A stretch of 6,799 nt of DNA from Planctomycetales bacterium (GTDB lineage Bacteria; Planctomycetota; Phycisphaerae; SM23-33), in the NCBI GenBank assembly GCA_030592655.1, contig JAUVIQ010000169.1, positions 1-6,799 on the forward strand, in the 5' to 3' direction. Below are positions 1-6,260 of this stretch, in pieces. The position numbers and the translations under genes were made by a program. Under the pieces are notes generated by a model. It searched no databases and was not told the DNA's origin. It saw nothing but the letters and a program-made list of their open reading frames with translations. Position 1 is the first letter of the stretch, and every line of letters starts with the position of its first letter.

Positions 1-763
1 GAAGCATTCGCCAATCTTTCTTGCATCCGCCACGGGTCCAGACATTTGCCATTTGCACGATTCTTCTCGCTGCCGCCTCGTAAAGCTTGACCCTCGCCGG
101 CGAGGTCGCCAGCGTCGTACCGTTACCCGGGAGCGCCATTCCGATTGCTTCGGACAGGCAGTTCATACTGTTCGCGGTGAACAACCCGCTGCACGAACCG
201 CAGGTCGGGCAGCTATGGTGTTCCATTTGCCTTACGTGCCAAGTTGACATTTCGCCCATCCGGTGAGCGGCGACCGCCTGGAACTGGTCAACGAGGTCCA
301 CGTCCCTTCCCTCGTAGCGTCCAGTCTCCATTGGTCCGCCGGAAACAAAGAGCGTCGGGATATTCACCCGCAGCGCGCCGAGGAACATCCCCGGAACGGA
401 CTTGTCGCAGTTCGGGATGCATATAAGAGCGTCAAAGCAATGTGCCCGGCACATGCTTTCGAGGGAATCGGCGATAAGTTCCCGACTTGGAAGGGAGTAT
501 TTCATCCCGGTGTGTCCCATTGCGATACCGTCGCAGATACAGATGGTGTTGAAGACGAACGGCGTGGAACCGGCCTGGGCGATGGTATCCTTGATAAGTT
601 CGCCGACCGCGTCGAGGTGTACATGTCCGGGGACAACGTCGGTGTAGGAGTTGCAGATTCCGATGAAAGGCCTGCGAACGTTCAACTCGCTGAGGCCAAG
701 TGACCGGAGCAAAGCCCGATGCGGGCTACGGGGAATACCTCTTTTTACAGCGTTACTTCGCAT
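1..763 (-). CDS. ilvD: Dihydroxy-acid dehydratase, N-terminal part (3' end beyond window)
   Basis: Cytoplasmic Fe-S enzyme of valine, leucine and isoleucine synthesis (also feeding pantothenate). It dehydrates 2,3-dihydroxy-isovalerate or 2,3-dihydroxy-3-methylvalerate to the 2-keto acid. 254 codons are visible; the family is usually about 550-560 aa. Family blocks seen in order: RSPHRALLRSLGL (12-24), RPFIGICNSYTDVVPGH (31-47), CDGIAMGHTGMKYSLPSRE (77-95), CIPNCDKSVPGMFLGALR (115-132), SGGPMETGRYEGRDVD (141-156), CPTCGSCSGLFTANSMNCL (185-203) and EAIGMALPGN (205-214). From family knowledge, C119 and C191 should ligand the cluster, and D78, D120 and K121 the Mg2+ site. The PCN motif of [2Fe-2S]-type enzymes is replaced here by PGH (45-47), as in the PGH-type subgroup. 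The ATG is supported by GGAG 8 nt upstream and by the expected N-terminus. The last ~15 codons (240-254, rich in W, C and K) no longer resemble the family; see findings. It lies 43 bp after the paralog operon and could be read through from it. Confidence 0.95.
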   Translation of the reverse strand, partial: MRSNAVKRGIPRSPHRALLRSLGLSELNVRRPFIGICNSYTDVVPGHVHLDAVGELIKDTIAQAGSTPFVFNTICICDGIAMGHTGMKYSLPSRELIADSLESMCRAHCFDALICIPNCDKSVPGMFLGALRVNIPTLFVSGGPMETGRYEGRDVDLVDQFQAVAAHRMGEMSTWHVRQMEHHSCPTCGSCSGLFTANSMNCLSEAIGMALPGNGTTLATSPARVKLYEAAARRIVQMANVWTRGGCKKDWRML

Positions 764-771
764 TTAAATAT

Positions 772-775
772 CTCC
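772..775 (-). promoter_or_regulatory. Shine-Dalgarno GGAG of ilvD
   Basis: GGAG is separated by 8 nt (ATATTTAA) from the ilvD ATG at 763. It fixes the start, which agrees with the family N-terminus. The 43-bp gap to the upstream gene shows no convincing terminator; the only inverted repeat is a 5-bp ACGGA/TCCGT pair. Confidence 0.6.
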
Positions 776-806
776 ACGGAACTGTAGATTCTCCGTATCA
801 TAAGAT

Positions 807-2084
807 TTACTTTGAATTTGTACCTGTTTTCCTGCCGGACCGCCATTTCTTCCATTTGGCAGGGTCTGGCCCGAATTTCTGCTTCGTCAAACGCTGCAAC
901 GCCTTGGCGACGACGGCGCGGTCGGATTCGGACGCTTTGCCAACAATCAGGTCGATTAGATAATCGACGTTTGAAACAAGTTCCTGGGTGGTTACGAATT
1001 CATCAATCTGGTTCTGTTTTGGGTTTGATTTGACGATCGTTTTCAGGCGCGAGGCCGTTTCGGGGGGTGTGGAAGACTGCATTATCGTCCGGGCGATAAG
1101 ACTGCGATAACTCTCGAAATCCGCAGCCAGAGCCTTGCTTGCCTCCTGCCGCTTCTTGTACGAGTTGTCGTTCAGTTGCTCGATGAGTTTTTGTCCCTGC
1201 GCGGTTTTCTCCGGCGTTGGGAGGTTCCGAAGCCTCGCCAATGTCGCCTTCTTCACCTCGGCGCTGCACAGCGTCAGCGGCGTTCCTATCCCGACGTGCT
1301 TCAACAATGGAAACATCCGCTCATCCACGTATCGCCGGTGCCGGGCGTAAAAGGTCTTGAAAGACTTTTCTTCGCCGGTGAAAACGTTACCGCCGGCGAC
1401 GTGTTTGACGTGAAACTCCCCTTTCACGCCCTGTTTAATCATCAACGATAACTTGCCGCTCTTGTTGAAAAGGACGAGATCGAAAACCCCCCCGCCATCG
1501 TCGCGGAAGTCTATCGTCCTGTGTGGCGGGTGGATTTCCTCCAGCATCACCTTGAAGGGGCCGCAGGCATAATGCAACTTTCCCTTTAACTTACGCGTTG
1601 CAAAGGAATTTTTCCTGCCGGACTGACCGCTGCCGCTGCCGGCTCTTGTTAAGTGACCGGCCGCTATCCTGACCCTCATAAAGGCTATTTCAGGCGGGGG
1701 GTAGCCCGCCGTTCTCCTGGCCAGGTCGGCCTGCCACTGCCTGGAAGTCCTGTGTTTATATTTCTGCATTTCAGCCATGAGCATCTTCTGGACCTCGGAG
1801 CGGCTCTTACCGGCAAGGTCTTTGTTCCAGTGTTCGTTGTCCAGTCGCAGGTTCTCATCTTTCCAGTTCAGTTTCAGCAGCCCGCCGATACGGTCGGAAA
1901 CCTTCTGGAAGCAACCCGTCTCAAATCCCGGCTTGGCAGGTTTCGTCGTTGCCTGACGGGTCGTCGGCTTCTCATCCTGTTTTTTCTCCGCGCCGGCGGA
2001 GGTTGCGAGGCATATCGAAAAGACCAGCGCCACAGAAGCCGGCAACGTGAAGAAACGTTTATTTTTCGCCCACATTCCGATCAT
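807..2084 (-). CDS. Exported HEAT-like/WKKW-tail protein, paralog A (third of a tandem array)
   Basis: No function recognised. 425 aa. Residues 1-32 form a Sec signal peptide (K/R-rich start, hydrophobic 13-27, likely cleavage AGA|EKK after 32). A Thr/Lys/Pro linker (33-51) follows, then PGFE (52-55) and the KLNWK block. A beta-rich middle ends in the RHRRYVDERMFPLLKHVG motif. Next come a weak HEAT-like helical segment (LIEQLNDNSYKKRQEASKAL) and the C-terminal FGPDPAKWKKW (404-414). The HEAT-like segment plus WKKW tail recalls planctomycete secreted proteins (family knowledge). Compared with paralogs B and C, the tail after WKKW is short and unrelated (RSGRKTGTNSK), and the protein is about 5-8 aa shorter. 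The start overlaps the stop of paralog B (ATGA, 2081-2084), implying translational coupling. An in-frame Met at residue 4 is an alternative start. Export is well supported; the role is unknown. Confidence 0.85.
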   Translation of the reverse strand: MIGMWAKNKRFFTLPASVALVFSICLATSAGAEKKQDEKPTTRQATTKPAKPGFETGCFQKVSDRIGGLLKLNWKDENLRLDNEHWNKDLAGKSRSEVQKMLMAEMQKYKHRTSRQWQADLARRTAGYPPPEIAFMRVRIAAGHLTRAGSGSGQSGRKNSFATRKLKGKLHYACGPFKVMLEEIHPPHRTIDFRDDGGGVFDLVLFNKSGKLSLMIKQGVKGEFHVKHVAGGNVFTGEEKSFKTFYARHRRYVDERMFPLLKHVGIGTPLTLCSAEVKKATLARLRNLPTPEKTAQGQKLIEQLNDNSYKKRQEASKALAADFESYRSLIARTIMQSSTPPETASRLKTIVKSNPKQNQIDEFVTTQELVSNVDYLIDLIVGKASESDRAVVAKALQRLTKQKFGPDPAKWKKWRSGRKTGTNSK

Positions 2085-3382
2085 TTCTGTTTCCCCGTTT
2101 TGGTAGTAGATTTACCGGCCTGTTTTTTCGACCACCATTTTTTCCATTTGGCCGGGTCTGGCCCGATTTCCTGTTTCGTCAGTTGCTGTAACGCCTTGGC
2201 GATAATTGCACGATCGGACGGCTTGACCTCGCCAAGCAGGTCAACAAGATAACCGACATTTGCAGTAAGTTTCTGGGCGGTTACAAATTCATCTGCTGGT
2301 TTCTGTTTGGGTTTTGCCTTGACGATCGTTTTCAGGCGCGAGGCCGTTTCGGGCGGTGTGGAAGGATTCCTTATCGTCCGGGTGATAAGATCGCGATAAC
2401 TCTCAAAATCCCCAGCCAGGGCCTTGCCGGCTTCCTGACGCTTCTTGTACAAGTTGCTATTCAGTTGCTCGATAAGTCTTTGTCCCTGTGCGATTTTTTC
2501 CGGCGTCGGTCGGTTTCGGAGCCTCGCCAGAGTCGCCTTTTTCACCTCGGCGGCGCTGTACGACGTCAGCGGTGTTATTACCCCAACGTGCTTCAATAAC
2601 GGAAACAGTCTGCCTTCGACGTAACGCCGATGCCTGGCATGGAAGGCCTGGAAAGAATTCTCTTCGCCGGTGAAAACGTCCTTGCCGGAAACGTGTTTGA
2701 CATAAAAACTTCCGTCCCTGCTTTGCTTTACCTCCAACGACAACTTCCCGCGATTGCCGGAAAGGACAATCATAAGAGTTCCATCACCCTCGTCGTTGAA
2801 AACTATCGTCCTGTTCGGCGGGCTCTTTTCCTCAAGCACCACACTGATCGATCCTGCCCTGTCATATTCCAGCCTTCCCTTCAACTGCGTCGTCGTGAAG
2901 GCGTTGTGTCTCATGTTCATTGTACCGCCGGCGTTGGCGCTTTTTGGCCGCCCTGCCGCTGTCCGCAACCTTATGAAAGCACCCTCGACCGGAGGGGAAT
3001 TCAATATCCTTTCCACCTCCCCCGCCCTGTAATTTTTCGAAGCCGGACCGGGATACCGCTGCTTCAGTTCGCCATCGAGCATTTTGACTATCTCGGCCTT
3101 GCTCTTGCCCTCAAAGTCTTTCGTCCAGTTCTTGCGGTCAAGTTGGAGGTTTTCGCCTTTCCAGTTCAGCTTCACCAACCTGCCAATGTGCATGGCGATT
3201 TTGTCGAACGTGCCTTTTTCAAATCCCGGCTCGACAGGTTTTGTCGTCGCCCGGCTTGTCGTAGGCGCGGTAGCCGGTTTTTTCTCCACGCCGGTGGACG
3301 CCGCGAGACATACCGAAAGGGCAATTACCGCAAAAACCGGCAACGTGAAGAAATACTTATTTTTCACCCACATTTCGATCAT
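2081..3382 (-). CDS. Exported HEAT-like/WKKW-tail protein, paralog B (middle of the array)
   Basis: No function recognised. 433 aa. Signal peptide 1-32 is nearly the same as in paralog A (MIEMWVKNKYFFTLP...), with a Cys at residue 25 in all three paralogs. A TTSRATTKP-type linker (about 36-51) is followed by EPGFEKGTFDKI (51-62) and KLNWKGENLQLD (71-82). The beta-rich middle spans about 167-240, with alternating hydrophobics in RGKLSLEVKQ and GSFYVKHVSGKDVFTGE. RHRRYVEGRLFPLLKHVG lies at 251-268. The HEAT-like stretch is about 298-355, and IGPDPAKWKKWW is at 406-417, followed by a Lys/Thr-rich tail. The start overlaps the stop of paralog C by ATGA (3379-3382) and has GGAG 7 nt upstream. Its N-terminus resembles A while its tail (KKQAGKSTTKTG) is almost identical to C, so it is a mosaic intermediate. 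Probably periplasmic or surface; partner unknown. Confidence 0.86.
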   Translation of the reverse strand: MIEMWVKNKYFFTLPVFAVIALSVCLAASTGVEKKPATAPTTSRATTKPVEPGFEKGTFDKIAMHIGRLVKLNWKGENLQLDRKNWTKDFEGKSKAEIVKMLDGELKQRYPGPASKNYRAGEVERILNSPPVEGAFIRLRTAAGRPKSANAGGTMNMRHNAFTTTQLKGRLEYDRAGSISVVLEEKSPPNRTIVFNDEGDGTLMIVLSGNRGKLSLEVKQSRDGSFYVKHVSGKDVFTGEENSFQAFHARHRRYVEGRLFPLLKHVGVITPLTSYSAAEVKKATLARLRNRPTPEKIAQGQRLIEQLNSNLYKKRQEAGKALAGDFESYRDLITRTIRNPSTPPETASRLKTIVKAKPKQKPADEFVTAQKLTANVGYLVDLLGEVKPSDRAIIAKALQQLTKQEIGPDPAKWKKWWSKKQAGKSTTKTGKQK

Positions 3383-4671
3383 TTCTGTTCTCCCGTTTTG
3401 GTAGTCGATTTACCGGCCTGTTTTTTCGACCACCATTTCTTCCATTCGGCGGGGTCGGGTCCGAATTTCTGTTTCGTCAGTTGCTGCAACGCCTTGGCAA
3501 CAATCGTACGGTCGGCTTTGGACGCCTCGGAAAGCAGGTCTATCAGATAATCGATATTCGTAACAAGTCCCTGAGCGGTTACAAATTCATCAGCCGGTTT
3601 CTGTTTTGGTTTTGCCTTGACGATCATTTTCAGGCGAGAGACCGTTTCGGGCGGTGTGGAAGGCTTCCTTATCGTCCGGGCGACAAGATCGCGATAACTC
3701 TCAAAATCCGCCGACAGGGCCTTGCTGGCTTCCTGGCGATTCTTGTACAGATTATCGTTCAGTTGCTCGATGAGTTTTTGTCCCTGTGCGGTTTTCTCCG
3801 GCGTCGGTCGGTTTCGAAGCCTCGCCAGCGTCGCCTTTTTCACCTCGGCGCGGTCAGGCGTCAGCGGAACGCCTATCCCCCAGTGCTTCAGCAATGGGAA
3901 CAACCGCCCTTCGGCGTAACGCCGATGTTTGGCGTAGAAGGCTTTGAAGGACTTCTCGTCGGCGGTAAAAACCTTGCCGTCGGCGACGTGTTTGACGTGA
4001 AAGTTTCCATCCTTGCTCTGCTTTACCTCCAGCGAAAACTTATCCTTATCGCCGGAAAGGACGATCATAAGAGTTCCATTACCCTCGTCGCTGAAAACTA
4101 TCGTCCTGCGTGGTGCGTGGATTTCCTCCAGCATCACCTTGATTGCTCCGCCCCTGTTATATTCCAGCCTCCCTCTCAACTGCGTTGTTCTGAAGTCGTT
4201 ATGCCTGTTATTCAATGTGCCGCCGCTGCTGCCGCTTCTTAATCGCCCGGACGCTACCCGCAGCCTTATGAAAGCGCCCTCGAACGGAAGAGAGCGATAT
4301 ATCCGCTTAGCCAGTTCGGTAACATAACCCCCACCCCGGGGATACGACTTCTTAATTTCCGGCGTGAGTATCTCGATGGCCTCGGCCTCGGTCTTGCTCT
4401 CGAAGTCTTTTGTCCAATTCCCGCGGTCCAGTTGCAGTGTCCTGTCTTTCCAGTTCAGTTTTATCAGCCTGCTCACAGACACGGTGATTTTGTCGAACAC
4501 GCCTTTTTCAAATCCCGGCTCGACCTTCTTTTGGGCGGCGGGTGAGGTCGCGGTTGTGGTAATCTGTTTTTTCTCGCCGGTTCCCGCCGCTGCGACACAC
4601 CCCAACAGGGCTGACGCCGCACAGAACTTCACTACGGACAGATGTATGTTCCTGTTGGTCTTTCGTACCAT
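3379..4671 (-). CDS. Exported or lipoprotein HEAT-like/WKKW-tail protein, paralog C (first gene of the operon)
   Basis: No function recognised. 430 aa from the ATG at 4671. A TTG at 4692 would add 7 residues and has AAGG 5 nt upstream. The ATG is preferred because numbering from it aligns Cys25, EKK 33-35 and PGFE 52-55 with paralogs A and B without a gap. The signal sequence differs from the others (MVRKTNRNIHLSVVKF...) and contains LLGC (22-25), a plausible if imperfect lipobox, so this copy may be a lipoprotein. The rest is collinear with B: KLNWKDRTLQLD, a beta-rich middle, RHRRYAEGRLFPLLKHWG, a HEAT-like segment (LIEQLNDNLYKNRQEASKAL), FGPDPAEWKKWW (403-414) and the tail KKQAGKSTTKTGEQK. 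As the promoter-proximal gene it heads the run C-B-A and possibly ilvD. Confidence 0.85.
   Translation of the reverse strand: MVRKTNRNIHLSVVKFCAASALLGCVAAAGTGEKKQITTTATSPAAQKKVEPGFEKGVFDKITVSVSRLIKLNWKDRTLQLDRGNWTKDFESKTEAEAIEILTPEIKKSYPRGGGYVTELAKRIYRSLPFEGAFIRLRVASGRLRSGSSGGTLNNRHNDFRTTQLRGRLEYNRGGAIKVMLEEIHAPRRTIVFSDEGNGTLMIVLSGDKDKFSLEVKQSKDGNFHVKHVADGKVFTADEKSFKAFYAKHRRYAEGRLFPLLKHWGIGVPLTPDRAEVKKATLARLRNRPTPEKTAQGQKLIEQLNDNLYKNRQEASKALSADFESYRDLVARTIRKPSTPPETVSRLKMIVKAKPKQKPADEFVTAQGLVTNIDYLIDLLSEASKADRTIVAKALQQLTKQKFGPDPAEWKKWWSKKQAGKSTTKTGEQK
3390..3393 (-). promoter_or_regulatory. Shine-Dalgarno GGAG inside the end of paralog C, serving paralog B
   Basis: GGAG lies 7 nt before the ATG at 3382, within the last codons of paralog C. 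Together with the ATGA overlap it points to coupled re-initiation. The equivalent site before paralog A reads GGGGA and is a weaker match. Confidence 0.5.
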
Positions 4672-4711
4672 GATAATCGCGTATCTCCGCAAAGACGCCT
4701 TCAGCCTTCAG

Positions 4712-4739
4712 ATTCTATCGTCTTCCGGCATTTTTTCAA
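4712..4739 (-). promoter_or_regulatory. Sigma70-like promoter of the paralog operon
   Basis: On the minus strand TTGAAA (4739-4734) and TAGAAT (4717-4712) are separated by 16 bp. Each hexamer matches the consensus at 5 of 6 bases. Transcription would start near 4705, giving a leader of about 34 nt to the ATG at 4671. The first five bases of the -35 box lie in the 9-bp target duplication of the adjacent mobile element. Predicted from sequence only. Confidence 0.5.
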
Positions 4740-4743
4740 GTCG
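4735..4743. repeat. Target-site duplication, left copy (TTCAAGTCG)
   Basis: This 9-bp copy directly abuts the left terminal inverted repeat of the element at 4744 and is identical to the right copy at 4864-4872. Confidence 0.8.
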
Positions 4744-4863
4744 GAGCCGGTTGCGTTGTTGGTTGAATGTAGCATGGGCGTCTCGCCCATGTTGCGTAGA
4801 TTGCCCAGTTTCCGCGAAACACGGGCGAGACGCCCGTGCTACGGTCAACAACGCAACCGGCTC
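4744..4863. mobile_element. 120-bp MITE-like element with 18-bp terminal inverted repeats
   Basis: The ends are GAGCCGGTTGCGTTGTTG (4744-4761) and its exact reverse complement (4846-4863), flanked by perfect 9-bp direct repeats (4735-4743 and 4864-4872). It is far too short to encode a transposase, so it must have been mobilised in trans. The interior holds two mirrored hairpin units (4769-4791 and 4820-4842) around a 28-nt centre. Translations of the interior give 'MGVSPM' and 'HGRDARAT', which I recall as recurring spurious peptides in planctomycete and other PVC proteins; this suggests a widely dispersed family, but I could not search for it. A 9-bp duplication fits, for example, IS4- or IS1-type transposases; the source is not determined. 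Confidence 0.82.
4769..4842. repeat. Mirrored pair of short hairpins inside the MITE
   Basis: CATGGGCG-TCT-CGCCCATG (4773-4791) and CACGGGCG-AGA-CGCCCGTG (4820-4838) are each an 8-bp stem with a 3-nt loop. With four flanking bases the two 23-bp units are reverse complements of each other except at two positions, and those two positions pair with each other within each hairpin. The arrangement resembles paired REP/BIME-like units. Confidence 0.75.
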
Positions 4864-4872
4864 TTCAAGTCG
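4864..4872. repeat. Target-site duplication, right copy (TTCAAGTCG)
   Basis: It directly follows the right terminal inverted repeat and is identical to 4735-4743. Between here and 4947 I see no gene or clear regulatory site. Confidence 0.8.
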
Positions 4873-4947
4873 GCGTCGGACTCGACAATCGCGCCTCAGC
4901 CATTTACAATCACGGCAGAGAAAAAGATGCAAAAGTCGTCAAAACCC

Positions 4948-4983
4948 TTTTTTGCTTTTCTTTTTTACTTTTTTACTTTTTTT
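4948..4983 (+). other. T-rich tract upstream of the permease
   Basis: Runs of 4-7 T are interrupted by single GC, C or AC steps (pattern TTTTTTAC repeated). There is no GC-rich stem directly before it, so it is not a clear intrinsic terminator. It is low-complexity, probably curved or easily melted DNA. It could contribute an UP-element-like signal to a rightward promoter, but I cannot identify convincing -35/-10 boxes. In translation it gives a Phe/Leu-rich stretch that can mimic a membrane segment. Confidence 0.55.
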
Positions 4984-5017
<34 letters not shown>

Positions 5018-5018
5018 A

Positions 5019-6227
5019 ATGGTTCCTCTACCTTTGGCTAACATACTGCACCACAAGGTTCCCAGCGCGCTCAGCGCGTTGGGCGTGGCAATCGGTGTGT
5101 GTATGATGATTACGCTTTCGGGCCTGGCGCGCGGTTCGCTGGGCGAGGTAGCCGACAGGTGGGAAGCAGTCGATGCCGACCTGATTATCTATCCGTCCAA
5201 CTGGTCCGACAATATAATCACCATCAGCGGCGGGGGAATGTCCGACAAGGACGCCGAAAAGATAAAGAATCTCGCAATCGGCGACAATGCCGCAGTCGAA
5301 TATGTCGTACCGATATACCTCCAGCGTATCAGCGTCAAAGGTGTCGAGCACAGCGTCGTCGGCGTCCGCCCCGAAGACCTGCAGTATCTGATCGGCGAAG
5401 GCGGAATCACAAAAGGGCGTATTTTCGACCCCAAAAACGCCTGCGCGGATTGGTTAAAGGAAAAATTCTCCACGCCCAGCGACGAGATTATTGATATTTC
5501 CGAATCCGAACTCGCAGCCCACGGCGGGCTGGAAATGGTCATCGACTCGCGTCTGGCGAGGGCTTCGAGTCTGAAGGTGGGCGATGAGGTTTATTCGGCT
5601 GGGCGTAATTTCACTATCGTCGGTATCGTACCGGCTGGGGCGATGGTTCGCGCTTTTATCCCGCTGGCGACAGCCGAGCACCTGTTTTACGGCGGCATGG
5701 GGCGATTCACGCTTATGATGGTAAAACTCCGCGAAGGCGTGTCCATCGGCGTAGCCAAAGAAGCGATCCGAAAGAACAAGCACCTCAAGGTTATGTCCGT
5801 CGGCGAGTACCGCGCGATGCTCGAAAGCAGTTTCGGAGTAATCTATCCCTTTGTCGATACAGTCAACACGATTACGCTCATTGTGGCGTTTTTGTTTATC
5901 CTGGTAACGCTTTACACGATGGTCATCCAGCGAAGACGCGAGATCGCCATCCTCCGCTCGATGGGCGCATCGAGGCGGTTCATACTGCGAGAAGTGCTGA
6001 CCGAGTCGCTGATATTGACGGCGATCGGAGCAGCCGTCGGAATAGCGCTGGCGCCCGCCGCCGGGGCAGGTATCGAAGCCGTCAAACCCCTGCTGACCGT
6101 CCAACTTACCGCCAAATGGATGCTGATAGCCGCCGCCGCCGCCGTCGTCGGTGGAACGCTCGCGGCGATATACCCGGCATGGCGGGCAATGAACGTGGAC
6201 GTAGCAGAAACATTAAGCCTGGAGTAG
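5019..6227 (+). CDS. FtsX/MacB-type ABC transporter permease
   Basis: 402-aa inner-membrane permease of the MacB/LolCE/FtsX superfamily. These work with an ATPase to drive periplasmic or outer-membrane events (lipoprotein release, efflux, peptide export) by mechanotransmission. TM1 is at about 15-37 (SALSALGVAIGVCMM), preceded by the family-typical LANILHHKVPSAL. A MacB-like periplasmic core domain follows at about 38-275. Three C-terminal TMs lie at about 285-303, 327-350 and 367-392. RRREIAILRSMGAS (305-318) after TM2 is the cytoplasmic segment typical of FtsX-like domains, and PAWRAMNVDVAETLSLE closes the protein as usual for the family. The ATG at 5019 is chosen because family similarity begins there. 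The frame stays open upstream to a GTG at 4836, but that would translate the MITE arm, T-tract and 7-bp repeat. No Shine-Dalgarno is visible. It is followed after 50 bp by its probable ATPase. Substrate unknown. Confidence 0.93.
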   Translation: MVPLPLANILHHKVPSALSALGVAIGVCMMITLSGLARGSLGEVADRWEAVDADLIIYPSNWSDNIITISGGGMSDKDAEKIKNLAIGDNAAVEYVVPIYLQRISVKGVEHSVVGVRPEDLQYLIGEGGITKGRIFDPKNACADWLKEKFSTPSDEIIDISESELAAHGGLEMVIDSRLARASSLKVGDEVYSAGRNFTIVGIVPAGAMVRAFIPLATAEHLFYGGMGRFTLMMVKLREGVSIGVAKEAIRKNKHLKVMSVGEYRAMLESSFGVIYPFVDTVNTITLIVAFLFILVTLYTMVIQRRREIAILRSMGASRRFILREVLTESLILTAIGAAVGIALAPAAGAGIEAVKPLLTVQLTAKWMLIAAAAAVVGGTLAAIYPAWRAMNVDVAETLSLE

Positions 6228-6233
6228 TCCACG

Positions 6234-6260
6234 GATTACACAGATTACACGGATTTACAG
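6234..6260. repeat. 9-bp tandem repeat GATTACACR, three units
   Basis: GATTACACA (6234-6242), GATTACACG (6243-6251) and the variant GATTTACAG (6252-6260) fill most of the 50-bp gap between permease and ATPase. No terminator or ribosome binding site is seen in the gap. Confidence 0.7.

Larger units (their letters stand above)
807..4671 (-). repeat. Tandem triplication of one gene family (C-B-A)
   Basis: Three head-to-tail copies of about 1.3 kb share architecture and, in their 3' halves, long stretches of nearly the same DNA. One example is the segment encoding the HEAT-like region, at about 1018-1125, 2318-2425 and 3615-3710. Both junctions keep the same ATGA overlap, as expected if the unit duplicated by unequal crossing-over between in-register copies. 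The central beta-rich parts are more diverged. Confidence 0.85.

Noticed and set aside
263..703. 146-aa open frame on the plus strand
   Set aside because: Antisense to ilvD, whose minus-strand translation matches the family block after block; no recognisable protein features of its own.
764..806. Hairpin ACGGA...TCCGT between paralog A and ilvD as terminator or attenuator
   Set aside because: Only a 5-bp stem with a loop of about 11 nt and no T-run on the transcript strand; not distinguishable from chance.
2630..3550. 306-aa and other long plus-strand open frames opposite the paralogs (also 1653-2252, 3481-4242)
   Set aside because: They are mirror frames of the three paralogs; the same kind of frame appears opposite each copy because the copies are similar. 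Composition is Arg/Cys/Pro-rich with no signal or domain.
4692..4692. TTG at 4692 as start of paralog C
   Set aside because: Possible (AAGG 5 nt upstream), but the ATG at 4671 makes Cys25, EKK 33-35 and PGFE 52-55 coincide in all three paralogs and gives a leader of normal length from the predicted promoter.
4948..4983. Intrinsic terminator at the poly-T tract
   Set aside because: No GC-rich stem directly precedes the T-run; the MITE hairpins are more than 80 bp away and no rightward gene ends there.
5454..6104. Minus-strand open frames opposite the permease (also 5028-5351, 5189-5542, 5912-6232)
   Set aside because: The plus strand carries a clear FtsX-like permease with membrane segments and RRREIAILRSMGA; the opposite frames are shadows.
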